From the NCBI RefSeq assembly GCF_035918155.1, contig NZ_CP109327.1, positions 5,270,001 through 5,334,000 of the forward strand: DNA of 64,000 nt. The letters run 5' to 3'. The notes under the pieces were generated by a model. That model was not told the DNA's origin. It did not search any database and saw only the letters and a list, made by a program, of their open reading frames with translations. How positions within the stretch are numbered: position 1 is the first letter of the stretch; each line of letters starts with the position of its first letter. This stretch comes from Streptomyces sp. NBC_01591 (lineage in GTDB: Bacteria; Actinomycetota; Actinomycetes; Streptomycetales; Streptomycetaceae). The position numbers and the translations under genes are program-made. This document shows, one piece after another, positions 41,156-51,895 of the stretch.

Positions 41156-42087
41156 TTCTTGACGCCGAAGAAGGGCTCCAGCGGCTTCGGCAGCTGGTCG
41201 TTGCAGGACAGCTGGCCGGACTTGGTCAGGGCGTCGTTCACGCAGGTGTAGTAGTCGCGGTAGACGAGCTGCACCGTAAAGGTCGTCGCGACGATCGAGA
41301 GCGCGAGCAGGGCCGTCACCAGGCCGCTGACCGCGGCCGTGGTCTGCTGCCTGCCGCCGCCCGGAGCGCCGGGGGCGCCGGGCGTGGATCCGGGCGCCGG
41401 TACCCGGCCGGAAGCCGCGGCACCGGTTGCCTGGGTGGAACCCGACGCCTGGCCGGAGCCGTCGGCCGCCGCGGTGGACGCGCTCTTCGGCTTCGCCCGG
41501 AGCGAGCTGATCGCCCAGTACACGGCGAGTGCGCCGAGCAGCAGGGCGATCTCCGGGAAGTCGAAGAGCGCGAAGAAGAAGGCCCACATACCGGACAGCA
41601 GCGCGTAGCGCGCGCGGCGCTGGGCGGGGTCGGTCGGGTCCCAGCGCATCCCGCCGGGGCTGCCCTCGGGCCCGCCCTGGCCGTTCTGCCCGCCCTGGCC
41701 GCCGGGACGGCCGCCGAAGCCGCCGCTCTGACGACCGGGCTGCCGGCTGCTCCACTGGCCGCCCCAGACCGGGCGGTCGCCGGAGGAGCCGCCCTCGGCG
41801 GATCCGTCACCGTCGCCCTGGCCGTTCCCGCCCCCGCCCCCGTTACCGTTCCCGTTTCCGGTGTTCGAGGGGCGGCGGGGCTGCCAGGGCTGGTCGGGCC
41901 GGTTCTCGGGCGGCGCGGCGAACGGGTTGTCGTCCGCCTGTCCGGAAGACCCCGACGTGCCGGCGGAGCCGGAGGAGCTGGAAGAGGAAGAGGAAGAGCC
42001 CGTGGAGGACTGGCGCTCCCGCATCAGCAGTGAGGTCCGCTCGGGCAGCGGGTGGCGGAAGGCGGTGCGGCGGCGTCGGTCCGGCAT
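41152..42087 (-). CDS. Membrane protein with long Gly/Ser-rich N-terminus
   Basis: This 311-residue protein has a first 140 residues of low complexity (nine-serine run, NGNGNG-type and GGQGGQNGQGG runs), a membrane region with two helices (YALLSGMWAFFFALF and EIALLLGALAVYWAI), another disordered linker and one more helix (AVSGLVTALLALSIVATTF). It ends in a small external cysteine-containing tail (YYTCVNDAL...LSCNDQLP, likely a disulfide). No family function is known. The start at 42087 follows GGGGAAG; the ATG 21 codons later is possible but lacks a ribosome-binding site. Confidence 0.7.
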   Translation of the reverse strand: MPDRRRRTAFRHPLPERTSLLMRERQSSTGSSSSSSSSSGSAGTSGSSGQADDNPFAAPPENRPDQPWQPRRPSNTGNGNGNGGGGGNGQGDGDGSAEGGSSGDRPVWGGQWSSRQPGRQSGGFGGRPGGQGGQNGQGGPEGSPGGMRWDPTDPAQRRARYALLSGMWAFFFALFDFPEIALLLGALAVYWAISSLRAKPKSASTAAADGSGQASGSTQATGAAASGRVPAPGSTPGAPGAPGGGRQQTTAAVSGLVTALLALSIVATTFTVQLVYRDYYTCVNDALTKSGQLSCNDQLPKPLEPFFGVKN

Positions 42088-42296
42088 GTGGTGAACGTCT
42101 TCCCCATCTCGTCATTTCCGCCCCTGTGGACGGTTCGCTGTCCCCTGACGCTACCTCCCGGCCAGGAAAGGCCGAAAGCTGGGAGCGAGGCCCGAACGGC
42201 CGATATCCGTCCCCCGGGCCCGCTGCTCCTCCCCGGAGCCGGGCCGACTGCCGTCCACCCCCGTCCCGTGGGGGGTCCCCTGAGGTGCCGGTATCG

Positions 42297-42324
42297 TTGC
42301 TGACGGTCGGCTGGTTCGTAGAGT
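42297..42324 (+). promoter_or_regulatory. Promoter candidate of purN-purH
   Basis: TTGCTG (42297-42302) and TAGAGT (42319-42324) are 16 bases apart, 85 bases upstream of purN. CATACAAAT at 42360-42368 is an alternative -10. The rest of the 320-base gap before purN is GC-rich, has no ORF worth calling and includes a possible promoter for the minus-strand membrane gene. Confidence 0.4.
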
Positions 42325-42408
42325 TCCCCGTATCGAGGGGCTCGGTTCTTTCGTACGACCATACAAATCAGCGTCACTCTGCTTCACCACGCGAGAAAGG
42401 GCCCAGCC

Positions 42409-43065
42409 GTGGCCTCCCCGCCCCCCTCCACCGCCCCGGCACGCCTGGTCGTGCTGGTCTCCGGTTCAGGTACGAACCTTCAAGCCCTGCTCGACGCCAT
42501 CGGTGACGACCCCGAGGGCTTCGGCGCGCAGATCGTCGCGGTCGGCGCCGACCGCCCCGGCATCGTCGGTCTGGAACGGGCGGAGCGCGCCGGACTGCCG
42601 ACCTTCGTGTGCAGGGTCAAGGACCACGCCACCCGCGAGGAGTGGGACGCGGCACTCGCGGCCGAGACGGCCGCACACCGACCGGACCTCGTGGTGTCCG
42701 CGGGGTTCATGAAGATCGTGGGCAAGGAGTTCCTCGCCCGGTTCGGCGGCCGGTTCATCAACACCCACCCCGCCCTGCTCCCCAGCTTTCCCGGTGCCCA
42801 CGGGGTGCGCGACGCACTCGCGCACGGCGTGAAGGTCACCGGGTGCACCGTCCACTTCGTCGACGACGGCGTCGACACCGGTCCGATCATCGCGCAGGGC
42901 GTGGTCGAGGTGACCGAGGAGGACACGGCGGAGGGCGAAGCGGCCCTCCACGAACGCATCAAGGAAATCGAGCGCAAGCTGCTCGTCGAGGCCGTGGGGC
43001 GGCTCGCCCGTGACGGCTATCGTATTGAGGGACGAAAGGTTCATCTCGGTCATGTCGGTGAATAA
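42409..43065 (+). CDS. purN: Phosphoribosylglycinamide formyltransferase
   Basis: This 218-residue enzyme formylates glycinamide ribonucleotide using 10-formyl-THF, the third step of de novo purine synthesis. The GAR-binding loop [17 protein letters not shown], the catalytic [13 protein letters not shown] (with the His-108 equivalent) and the Asp in [14 protein letters not shown] are all present. Start GTG, ribosome-binding site GAAAGG. It overlaps purH by 14 bases, a translationally coupled pair. FolD, which makes the cofactor precursor, lies 3 kb downstream. Confidence 0.97.
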   Translation: MASPPPSTAPARLVVLVSGSGTNLQALLDAIGDDPEGFGAQIVAVGADRPGIVGLERAERAGLPTFVCRVKDHATREEWDAALAAETAAHRPDLVVSAGFMKIVGKEFLARFGGRFINTHPALLPSFPGAHGVRDALAHGVKVTGCTVHFVDDGVDTGPIIAQGVVEVTEEDTAEGEAALHERIKEIERKLLVEAVGRLARDGYRIEGRKVHLGHVGE

Positions 43066-44605
43066 GCCCATCCGCCGCGCCCTGGTCAGTGTCTACGACA
43101 AGACGGGGCTGGAAGACCTCGCCCGCGGTCTGCACGAGGCGGGTGTCGAGCTCGTCTCCACCGGCTCCACCGCCGGGAAGATCGCCGCCGCCGGGGTCCC
43201 GGTCACCAAGGTCGAGGAGCTCACCGGCTTCCCCGAGTGCCTCGACGGCCGCGTCAAGACGCTGCACCCGCGCGTCCACGCCGGCATCCTCGCCGACCTC
43301 CGCCTGGACGCCCACCGCGAGCAGCTCGCCGAGCTGGGCGTGGAGCCGTTCGACCTGGTGGTCGTCAACCTCTACCCGTTCAAGGAGACCGTCGCCTCCG
43401 GCGCCTCCGCCGACGAGTGCGTGGAGCAGATCGACATCGGCGGCCCGTCCATGGTCCGCGCCGCCGCCAAGAACCACCCGTCCGTGGCCGTCGTCACCAG
43501 CCCCGAGCGGTACGCCGACGTCCTCGCCGCGGTCAAGGCGGGCGGCTTCGACCTGGCCACCCGCAAGCGCCTGGCCGCCGAGGCGTTCCAGCACACCGCC
43601 GCGTACGACGTGGCCGTGGCCTCCTGGTTCGCGGACGACTACGCGGCCGCCGACGACTCGGGCTTCCCCGACTTCTTCGGCGCGACGTACGAGCGCAAGA
43701 ACGTCCTGCGGTACGGCGAGAACCCGCACCAGCCCGCCGCGCTCTACACCTCCGGCGCCGGCGGCCTGGCCGAGGCGGAGCAGCTGCACGGCAAGGAGAT
43801 GTCGTACAACAACTACACGGACACCGACGCCGCGCGCCGGGCCGCGTACGACCACGCCGAGCCGTGCGTCGCGATCATCAAGCACGCCAACCCGTGCGGC
43901 ATCGCCATCGCCGACGATGTCGCCGAGGCGCACCGCAACGCGCACGCCTGTGACCCGCTGTCGGCCTTCGGCGGTGTCATCGCCGTCAACCGTCCGGTGA
44001 CCGTCGCCATGGCCGAGCAGGTCGCGGAGATCTTCACCGAGGTCATCGTCGCCCCGGCGTACGAGGACGGCGCGGTCGAGGTCCTGGCCCGCAAGAAGAA
44101 CATCCGCGTGCTGCGCTGCCCCGACGCCCCGACCGCCCCGGTCGAGGTCAAGCCGATCGACGGCGGCGCGCTGCTCCAGGTCACCGACCGCCTCCAGGCC
44201 GAGGGCGACGACCCGGCCAACTGGACCCTCGCCACCGGCGAGGCCCTCTCCGCGGACGAGCTGAAGGAGCTCGCCTTCGCGTGGAAGGCCTGTCGCGCGG
44301 TCAAGTCCAACGCGATCCTGCTCGCCAAGGACGGCGCCTCGGTCGGCGTCGGCATGGGGCAGGTCAACCGCGTCGACTCCGCGAAGCTGGCCGTCGAGCG
44401 GGCGGGCGAGGAGCGGGCGCGCGGTGCGTACGCCGCCTCCGACGCGTTCTTCCCGTTCCCGGACGGGCTGGAGATCCTGACCGCCGCGGGCATCAAGGCC
44501 GTGGCCCAGCCCGGCGGTTCGGTCCGTGACGAGCTGGTCGTCGAGGCCGCGAAGAAGGCGGGCGTGACGATGTACTTCACGGGTACGCGGCACTTCTTCC
44601 ACTGA
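43052..44605 (+). CDS. purH: Bifunctional AICAR transformylase / IMP cyclohydrolase
   Basis: This 517-residue enzyme performs the last two steps to IMP. The N-terminal cyclohydrolase (MGS-like fold, [11 protein letters not shown]...STGSTAGKI, with the DGRVKTLHP loop) spans about 1-195. The C-terminal transformylase has [10 protein letters not shown] (catalytic Lys-His) and ends GTRHFFH. Start ATG 43052 inside the purN end; GTG 43058 is the alternative. A perfect terminator follows 34 bases after the stop. Confidence 0.97.
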   Translation: MSVNKPIRRALVSVYDKTGLEDLARGLHEAGVELVSTGSTAGKIAAAGVPVTKVEELTGFPECLDGRVKTLHPRVHAGILADLRLDAHREQLAELGVEPFDLVVVNLYPFKETVASGASADECVEQIDIGGPSMVRAAAKNHPSVAVVTSPERYADVLAAVKAGGFDLATRKRLAAEAFQHTAAYDVAVASWFADDYAAADDSGFPDFFGATYERKNVLRYGENPHQPAALYTSGAGGLAEAEQLHGKEMSYNNYTDTDAARRAAYDHAEPCVAIIKHANPCGIAIADDVAEAHRNAHACDPLSAFGGVIAVNRPVTVAMAEQVAEIFTEVIVAPAYEDGAVEVLARKKNIRVLRCPDAPTAPVEVKPIDGGALLQVTDRLQAEGDDPANWTLATGEALSADELKELAFAWKACRAVKSNAILLAKDGASVGVGMGQVNRVDSAKLAVERAGEERARGAYAASDAFFPFPDGLEILTAAGIKAVAQPGGSVRDELVVEAAKKAGVTMYFTGTRHFFH

Positions 44606-44638
44606 TACGAGGTGCACCCGGGCAGCCCGGGTAAGACG

Positions 44639-44683
44639 GAAGGCCGCCAATTCCCCGGAACGAGTGGGGAATTGGCGGCCTTC
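44639..44683. terminator. Bidirectional terminator after purH
   Basis: An 18-bp perfect stem (44639-44656 with 44666-44683; core GGCCGCCAATTCCC) and 9-base loop lie between the converging purH and RDD genes. Confidence 0.9.
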
Positions 44684-44718
44684 GCAATGCGGTGAGGGTG
44701 GTTACACCTTCAGCATGC

Positions 44719-45492
44719 TCACTTCGTCTTGATGACGATCGTGCTGCCGGCGCGGTCGTGCCAGCCCTGGAGCTTGCCCGAGTTGTCGAAGAAGGGGGAG
44801 AGGTAGACCAGCAGCGTGCCGAGACCGCAGAAGAGCGAGCCGACCATCGGGATGATCCAGCGGATGAAGCCCGCACCCAGACCGGGGGCCTGGCCGGTGC
44901 TCTCCTTGACGACCTTGACGTTGAGGACCATCTTGCCGAGCGTGGCGCCCCAGATGGAGACCATCAGCCATTCGTAGAGCAGCGCGATCAGCGCGAACAC
45001 GGCGATGAAGCCGAAGAAGCCCGCGACGATGCCGACGCTGGCGTCGGCCGCGTCGTTCATGCACTGGGTGTAGGACTCGGTGCCGTACGAGTAGCTGCTG
45101 CAGTCGTCGATGGACTCCGAGGCGCCCACGAGGCTAGCGACGCCGATCGCCGAGAAGATCAAGTAGAGGATGCCGTACGCGACACCGTCCAGCGCACGCG
45201 CGCCCAGGCGACGCCCCATCGTGGCGAGTTCGACGGTGCCGAGGCCCGCGACGTTGATGTAGCCGTTGTTGGCCTGGAGGGTGCCGCCCGGCTGCTGGGG
45301 CGGGTAGCCGTAACCCGGCTGGCCCTGCGGCTGGCCAGGCTGCTGCGGGTAGCCGTAGCCCGGCTGGCCCTGCTGCGGCGGTACGCCCTGCGGCGCCTGC
45401 GGGTAGCCGTAACCCGGCTGACCCTGCGGCGGCTGGTTCGGCTGCTGGCCGTAAGGGTTGTTCGGATTCGGGTTCGGGTCGCCGAAACTCAT
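44719..45492 (-). CDS. RDD-family membrane protein with proline/glycine repeat head
   Basis: This 257-residue protein has a first 75 residues consisting of QPGYGYPQ-type repeats (three copies of GQPGYGYP), probably a disordered protein-binding arm in the cytoplasm. The RDD domain follows: GRRLGARALDGVAYGILYLIF, then paired helices near 150-180 and 205-230, closing with the conserved GWHDRAGSTIVIK. RDD proteins are small transporters or protein-assembly factors; no role can be specified. The start ATG 45492 is preceded by GGAGG. Confidence 0.88.
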   Translation of the reverse strand: MSFGDPNPNPNNPYGQQPNQPPQGQPGYGYPQAPQGVPPQQGQPGYGYPQQPGQPQGQPGYGYPPQQPGGTLQANNGYINVAGLGTVELATMGRRLGARALDGVAYGILYLIFSAIGVASLVGASESIDDCSSYSYGTESYTQCMNDAADASVGIVAGFFGFIAVFALIALLYEWLMVSIWGATLGKMVLNVKVVKESTGQAPGLGAGFIRWIIPMVGSLFCGLGTLLVYLSPFFDNSGKLQGWHDRAGSTIVIKTK

Positions 45493-45634
45493 CTGGGCGT
45501 TCCTCCAACGTGCGTGCGGGGACGATGCGGCCGCACGGAGGAAAGAAGAGTCAGTGGTCCGCCCCCCGGTACTTCTGCGGCACTGCGGCCATAATCGTTA
45601 TAAGTGGAATGTAAGTTTGTCCAGTCGCGGCGGT

Positions 45635-45658
45635 CGATGTTGCGCAAGTGCAACATCG
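45635..45658. promoter_or_regulatory. Operator candidate upstream of folD
   Basis: CGATGTTGC (45635-45643) and GCAACATCG (45650-45658) form a perfect 9-bp inverted repeat with a 6-base centre, 60-80 bases before folD. The short spacing suits a dimeric helix-turn-helix protein. It could serve folD or the divergent RDD gene. Confidence 0.45.
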
Positions 45659-45716
45659 CGTACGCCCCCGGTACCCGAATTGGTACGCGGGCGGGGTCAT
45701 CCGCGAGTATGGGGAC

Positions 45717-46580
45717 ATGACTGCCCAGATTCTCGATGGCAAGGCCACCGCAGCCGCGATCAAGTCCGATCTCACCGTCCGCGTGGCGGCCCTCAAGGCG
45801 CGGGGCATCACCCCTGGCCTGGGAACCCTGCTCGTCGGGGACGACCCGGGCAGCCGGTGGTACGTGAACGGCAAGCACCGCGACTGCGCGCAGGTCGGCA
45901 TCGCCTCCATCCAGCGCGAACTCCCCGACACCGCCACCCAGGAGGAGATCGAGGACGTCGTACGGGAACTCAACGCCAACCCCGAGTGCACGGGGTACAT
46001 CGTGCAGCTGCCCCTTCCCAGGGGGATCGACACCAACCGCGTCCTGGAACTGATGGACCCGGCCAAGGACGCCGACGGCCTCCACCCGATGAACCTCGGC
46101 CGGCTCGTGCTGAACGAGACGGGCCCGCTGCCCTGCACCCCGCAGGGCGTCGTCCAGCTGCTCCGCCACCACGGTGTGGAGATCAACGGGGCGCACGTCG
46201 TGGTCGTCGGCCGCGGTGTCACCATCGGCCGCTCCATCCCGCTGCTGCTGACCCGTAAGTCCGAGAACGCCACCGTCACCCAGTGCCACACCGGTACGCG
46301 TGATCTCTCCGCCCAGCTCAAGCAGGCCGACATCATCGTCGCCGCCGCCGGGGTGCCGCACATCATCAAGCCCGAGGACGTGAAGCCGGGCGCCGCCGTG
46401 CTCGACGTCGGCGTCAGCCGGGACGAGAACGGCAAGATCGTCGGGGACGTCCACCCGGGCGTGGCCGAGGTCGCCGCCTGGCTCTCCCCGAACCCGGGCG
46501 GTGTCGGCCCGATGACCCGCGCCCAGCTCCTCGTCAACGTGGTCGAGGCGGCCGAGCGCGACGCGGCCGCCGCCGTCTGA
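45717..46580 (+). CDS. folD: Methylenetetrahydrofolate dehydrogenase / cyclohydrolase
   Basis: This 287-residue bifunctional enzyme makes 10-formyl-THF for purine and formyl-Met synthesis. The substrate motif YVNGK (Y49, K53) carries the catalytic lysine, QLPLPRGID the folate loop, [17 protein letters not shown] the NADP Rossmann motif and [10 protein letters not shown] the C-terminal signature. Start ATG 45717; earlier in-frame ATG lies across the operator region. A DUF3017 gene follows after 29 bases. Confidence 0.97.
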   Translation: MTAQILDGKATAAAIKSDLTVRVAALKARGITPGLGTLLVGDDPGSRWYVNGKHRDCAQVGIASIQRELPDTATQEEIEDVVRELNANPECTGYIVQLPLPRGIDTNRVLELMDPAKDADGLHPMNLGRLVLNETGPLPCTPQGVVQLLRHHGVEINGAHVVVVGRGVTIGRSIPLLLTRKSENATVTQCHTGTRDLSAQLKQADIIVAAAGVPHIIKPEDVKPGAAVLDVGVSRDENGKIVGDVHPGVAEVAAWLSPNPGGVGPMTRAQLLVNVVEAAERDAAAAV

Positions 46581-46609
46581 GCCGGCCTACCCGATCCGGA
46601 GGGAACCCC

Positions 46610-47254
46610 ATGGGTGCTGGTACGAGTCCGGCCGACCCGGCCGACCCGGCCGCCGAGGCGGACGGCACGTCCGCGGAGCAGTCGCGCGCTGACGCGCCGG
46701 GCGCGGATGAGAGCGTGTCGGGCGAGGGGACGGCGGACGAGGGGACGGCGGGCGAGGGGACGGCGGGCGAGGGGACGGCGGGCGAGGCCGCACCGGATCA
46801 GGCCGTGGCCGCGACCCGTGACGACACCGCCGGTGAGGCGGCGGCCGACGGTCCGCGGCCGTCGCGGCGGTTCCCGTCGTTCACCCGGGACACCGCGCGC
46901 CCCGAGGGCGGGGGCAGGGCCGCGTCCGGGGACGCACCCGCCCCGGCCCGTCAGTGGCCGCTGCTCGCCGTGCTCTGCACGGCCGGGATCGGGCTGCTGA
47001 TCGTGGCCCTCGACCCGTTCGACGAAGCCTTCCGGATCGGCACGATGCTGATCGGCGTCGCCCTCATCGGGGGTGCCGTGCTGCGGCTCGTGGTGCCGTC
47101 GGTGGGCATGCTGGCGGTACGTTCCCGCTTCACCGACCTGGTGACGTACGGGCTGCTCGGCTTCCTCATCGTGATGCTCGCGCTGGTGGCGCAGCCCAAG
47201 CCGTGGCTGGACATTCCGTTCCTGGAACAGGCGGTCCACTTCACGATCCGCTGA
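46610..47254 (+). CDS. DUF3017-family membrane protein
   Basis: This 214-residue protein has an N-terminal 110 residues that are acidic and repetitive, including four GEGTA-type pentapeptides encoded by 15-bp tandem repeats at 46725-46785. The C-terminal half has three hydrophobic helices (PLLAVLCTAGIGLLIVAL, GTMLIGVALIGGAVLRLVV, LVTYGLLGFLIVMLALVAQ), the DUF3017 domain of unknown function. It is probably cotranscribed with folD. Ribosome-binding site GGAGGG. Confidence 0.82.
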   Translation: MGAGTSPADPADPAAEADGTSAEQSRADAPGADESVSGEGTADEGTAGEGTAGEGTAGEAAPDQAVAATRDDTAGEAAADGPRPSRRFPSFTRDTARPEGGGRAASGDAPAPARQWPLLAVLCTAGIGLLIVALDPFDEAFRIGTMLIGVALIGGAVLRLVVPSVGMLAVRSRFTDLVTYGLLGFLIVMLALVAQPKPWLDIPFLEQAVHFTIR

Positions 47255-47315
47255 GCCCGCCCGTATGGGCCCGCCCGCGTGAGCCCGCCCGTACGGCCGG
47301 CTGATCCGCTCGGAA

Positions 47316-47353
47316 CGGTGTCCGTCCCCTCCCCCGAGAAGGGACGGACACCG
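47316..47353. terminator. Terminator after folD-DUF3017
   Basis: CGGTGTCCGTCCC (47316-47328) pairs perfectly with GGGACGGACACCG (47341-47353), 62 bases beyond the stop. No U run. Confidence 0.75.
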
Positions 47354-49017
<1,664 letters not shown>

Positions 49018-49045
49018 TCCGTACGCCTCTCCACGCGTATCCCGT

Positions 49046-49075
49046 CGCCCCCGGCAGCGCCCGCTGCCGGGGGCG
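49046..49075 (+). terminator. Terminator after mdh
   Basis: CGCCCCCGGCAGCG (49046-49059) and CGCTGCCGGGGGCG (49062-49075) are perfectly complementary; the closing pairs open to give a four- to six-base loop. Confidence 0.8.
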
Positions 49076-49137
49076 GTCGCGTATACAGGTGGCCGTGGCC
49101 GGGAACTGACCGCACCCTTTGCCGAGTCTGGGCTGTC

Positions 49138-50514
49138 ATGCGCGTGACGATGATCCTTCCGGCCCTGACAGAGGCGACCAGTCCGCTGTTCCGGCCCATC
49201 AAGTACTCGCTCTTCCCGCCGCTCGGCCTGGCGACCCTCGCCGGGTACCTCGACCCGGACGACGAGGTGACGCTCCTCGACGAACACGTCGAGCGGGTCG
49301 ACATCGAGGCGCTCGACAGCCCCGATCTCCTGGTCGTCCAGCCGTACATCACCTCCGCGCGGCGCGGTTACGAGATCGCCGATCACTTCCGGGCCCGGGG
49401 CGTCCACGTCGCCATGGGCGGCCTCCACGTGACCTCATTGCCGGACGAGGCCGCGGCGCACGCCGACACGATCTTCACCGGGCCGGGCGAGGACACCTGG
49501 CCGCTGTTCCTCAAGGAGTTCCGGGACGGGGTGCCGGGCCGCCGGTACGACTCGAAGCTGCGCACCCTGGCCGGGCTGCCGCCGGTGCGGCGGGACCTGA
49601 TCAAGCGCCACCTGTATCTGGTGCCGAACTCGATCGTCGTCTCGCGCGGTTGCCCGCACCACTGCGACTTCTGTTACAAGGACGCCTTCTTCGAGGGCGG
49701 AAAGTCCTTCTACACCCAGGCCGTGGACGACGCGCTCGCCGAGATCGAGCGGCTGCCCGGCAGGCACCTGTACTTCCTCGACGACCATCTGCTCGGCAAC
49801 CGCCGCTTCGCCGAGGCATTGTTCGACGGGATGGCCGGCATGGGACGGCTCTGGCAGGCGGCCGGCACCGTGAAGTCCGTGCTCCAGCCGGATCTGCTGG
49901 AGCGCGCCGTGGACGCGGGGCTGCGCAGCCTGTTCGTCGGCTTCGAGACCGTCAACAGCGCGAACCTCGCCGAACGGCGCAAGGACCAGAACATCGGCAA
50001 GGACTACGCGGCCGCCGTCCGCCGGCTCCATGACGCCGGGGTCATGGTCAACGCCAGCTTCGTCTTCGGGCTCGACCACGACGGCCCGGACGTCTTCGAC
50101 CGTACGGTGGAGTGGGCCGTCGAGCAGGGCATCGAGACGGCCACCTTCCACATCATGACGCCGTATCCGTCCACCGGTCTGTGGAAGCAGATGGAGGCCG
50201 AGGGTCGGATCGTCCACCGGGAGTGGGACCTCTACGACACCCGCCATGTCGTCTACCGCCCGAAGGGCATGACGCCGCGCCAGCTGGAGGACGGGTACTG
50301 GCGCGCGTACCGCGACTTCTACCGGTGGTCCAACATATGGCGCGGTGCGGCCGCCCAGCCGGGCACCCACGAACGGCTCAGGCACCTGGCGTACTCGGGC
50401 GGCTGGAAGAAGTTCGAGCCCGCCTGGGACGCCCTGATCCGCTCCCGCAACGTGGTGCGGGCCATGCCGATGCTGGAACGGACCCTGGCGGCCTTCGGCG
50501 GCCGACGGGCCTGA
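49138..50514 (+). CDS. B12-binding-domain radical SAM protein
   Basis: This 458-residue protein has an N-terminal B12-binding-like domain at about 1-130 (MRVTMILPAL..., LLVVQPYITSARRGYEIA...GLHVTS), then a radical SAM barrel with the [4Fe-4S] ligands C172, C176 and C179 (CPHHCDFC). The GGxGTVK-like and FVGFETVNSANL strands and VNASFVFGLDHD continue the Elp3/MiaB-like barrel; a helical C-terminal extension follows. Class B/RS enzymes of this layout methylate unactivated carbons or remodel lipids such as hopanoids. No tailoring or lipid gene is adjacent, so the substrate is unknown. ATG at 49138, no clear ribosome-binding site; perhaps leaderless. Confidence 0.85.
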   Translation: MRVTMILPALTEATSPLFRPIKYSLFPPLGLATLAGYLDPDDEVTLLDEHVERVDIEALDSPDLLVVQPYITSARRGYEIADHFRARGVHVAMGGLHVTSLPDEAAAHADTIFTGPGEDTWPLFLKEFRDGVPGRRYDSKLRTLAGLPPVRRDLIKRHLYLVPNSIVVSRGCPHHCDFCYKDAFFEGGKSFYTQAVDDALAEIERLPGRHLYFLDDHLLGNRRFAEALFDGMAGMGRLWQAAGTVKSVLQPDLLERAVDAGLRSLFVGFETVNSANLAERRKDQNIGKDYAAAVRRLHDAGVMVNASFVFGLDHDGPDVFDRTVEWAVEQGIETATFHIMTPYPSTGLWKQMEAEGRIVHREWDLYDTRHVVYRPKGMTPRQLEDGYWRAYRDFYRWSNIWRGAAAQPGTHERLRHLAYSGGWKKFEPAWDALIRSRNVVRAMPMLERTLAAFGGRRA

Positions 50515-50529
50515 CCCGGACGACAGGGC

Positions 50530-51264
50530 CTAGCCCTCCCGCAGCTCGTCCGCGATCTCGCGTACGGCCGCCATGGCCCGGCGCTGCAACCCGGGGCCGA
50601 AGGTGATCCGGGTGGCGCCCAGCTCGCCCAGCCGGCGCGGCGTCGGGCCGTCCGGCCGGGCCAAGGCGTTGAGCGGGGCCGGGACGGCGGCGGCCAGCCG
50701 GGGCAGCGCCTCGGGCGGGGCCATGATCGGATAGACGCAGTCCGCGCCCGCCGCCACGTACAGCAGGGCGCGACGGACGGTCTCCGCCTCCTGGTCCGTG
50801 CCGTCGGGGACACCGCGGACGTAGGTGTCGACGCGGGCGTTGATGAAGAGCGCGTCGCCCGCGACCGTCCGCACCTCCGCGAGCCGGTCCGCCTGTCGCC
50901 GGGCATCGACGAGGGTGCCGTCGGCCGAGTCCTCCAGATTGCAGCCGACGGCTCCGGCGTCGAGGAGCCGCTCCACCAGCTCCTTCGGGGCCAGTCCGTA
51001 ACCCGCCTCGATGTCCGCCGAGACGGGCACGGCGGCCGGGACGGCCCGCACGATCCTGGCCACGGCCGCGAACATCTCGTCGGCGGGCGTCTCCCCGTCC
51101 TCGTAACCCAGCGAGGCCGCGACCCCGGCGCTGGGTGTGGCGAGCGCAGGGAAGCCCGCGTCGACGAAGACGCGTGCACTCGCCGCGTCCCACGGACCGG
51201 GGACGACCAGCGGGTCGCCGGGAGTGCGGCCGTGGTGCAGGGTGCGGAGGACGGATGCGGTCAC
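50530..51264 (-). CDS. Isocitrate lyase / PEP mutase superfamily enzyme
   Basis: This 244-residue protein is called from GTG 51264, with AGGAG six bases before. The barrel shows PWDAASARVFVDAGFPALATPSAGVAASLGY near the start, VSADIEAGYG (metal-binding Asp-Glu), CNLEDS, NARVDTYVRG and YVAAGADCVYPI. It lacks the KKCGH loop of true isocitrate lyase, placing it with the small oxaloacetate/carboxyphosphonoenolpyruvate-type members that act on 2-oxo acids or phosphonates. No phosphonate genes are near, so a C-C lyase role is likely. It reads on the same strand as the AhpD-like gene upstream. Confidence 0.85.
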   Translation of the reverse strand: MTASVLRTLHHGRTPGDPLVVPGPWDAASARVFVDAGFPALATPSAGVAASLGYEDGETPADEMFAAVARIVRAVPAAVPVSADIEAGYGLAPKELVERLLDAGAVGCNLEDSADGTLVDARRQADRLAEVRTVAGDALFINARVDTYVRGVPDGTDQEAETVRRALLYVAAGADCVYPIMAPPEALPRLAAAVPAPLNALARPDGPTPRRLGELGATRITFGPGLQRRAMAAVREIADELREG

Positions 51265-51332
51265 GCGGGGCTCCTGTGGGAGTGTCGAGTGGTGGCGCGG
51301 TGCGGAACGGGCCGACGGGCCGGCCTGCCGGG

Positions 51333-51848
51333 TCAGTGCTTGATGTCGCCCGGCTTGTAGTGACCGGGGACCATGCGGGTGGTCACGGCGAAGCGGTTCC
51401 AGGCGTTGATCGTAGTGATCGCGGCGATGAGATGGGCGAGCTCGGTCTCGTCGAAGTGCTTCGCGGCCCTCTCCCACACCTCGTCCGGCACGAAACCGTC
51501 GGTCAGCACCGTCACCGCCTCGGTCAGCTCGATGGCCGCGATCTCCTTGGGCGTGTAGAAGTGCTGCGACTCCTCCCACGCGCTGAGCTGGATGATCCGC
51601 TCGGTGGTCTCGCCGGCCGCGAGCGCGTCCTTGGTGTGCATGTCGAGGCAGAACGCGCAGTGGTTCAGCTGAGAGGCGCGGATCTTCACCAGCTCCGCCA
51701 CGACCGGGTCGAGGCCCTTACGGGACGCCGCGTCCAACCGGACCATGGCCTTGTAGACATCGGGAGCGAGCTCGGCCCAGGACTGCATGCGGGGGGCGTG
51801 CTCGGGGTTGAGGCCGGAGGTCGGGTGGCTGTGCTCGTTCGTCGTCAT
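51333..51848 (-). CDS. AhpD-like carboxymuconolactone-decarboxylase-family protein
   Basis: This 171-residue helical protein has the redox motif ECxxCxxxH variant C64-A-F-C67-L-D-M-H71, as in AhpD alkylhydroperoxidases. Such proteins reduce peroxides with a dithiol donor. It starts at ATG 51848 only 47 bases from the divergent MocR-type regulator gene, which very likely controls it. The PEP-mutase-like gene follows after 68 bases, perhaps in the same transcript. Confidence 0.9.
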   Translation of the reverse strand: MTTNEHSHPTSGLNPEHAPRMQSWAELAPDVYKAMVRLDAASRKGLDPVVAELVKIRASQLNHCAFCLDMHTKDALAAGETTERIIQLSAWEESQHFYTPKEIAAIELTEAVTVLTDGFVPDEVWERAAKHFDETELAHLIAAITTINAWNRFAVTTRMVPGHYKPGDIKH

Positions 51849-51882
51849 GGGTACGACGTTACGGGGCGGATGGCGCACCGGT

Positions 51883-51891
51883 ATGGTCCAT
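51883..51891. promoter_or_regulatory. Palindrome overlapping the MocR promoter
   Basis: ATGGTCCAT is a nine-base palindrome overlapping TATGGT, the likely -10 box (51882-51887) of the MocR gene, whose ATG is eight bases further on. The 47-base divergent region must hold both promoters, so a site here could repress both genes. Confidence 0.4.
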
Positions 51892-51895
51892 TTCC

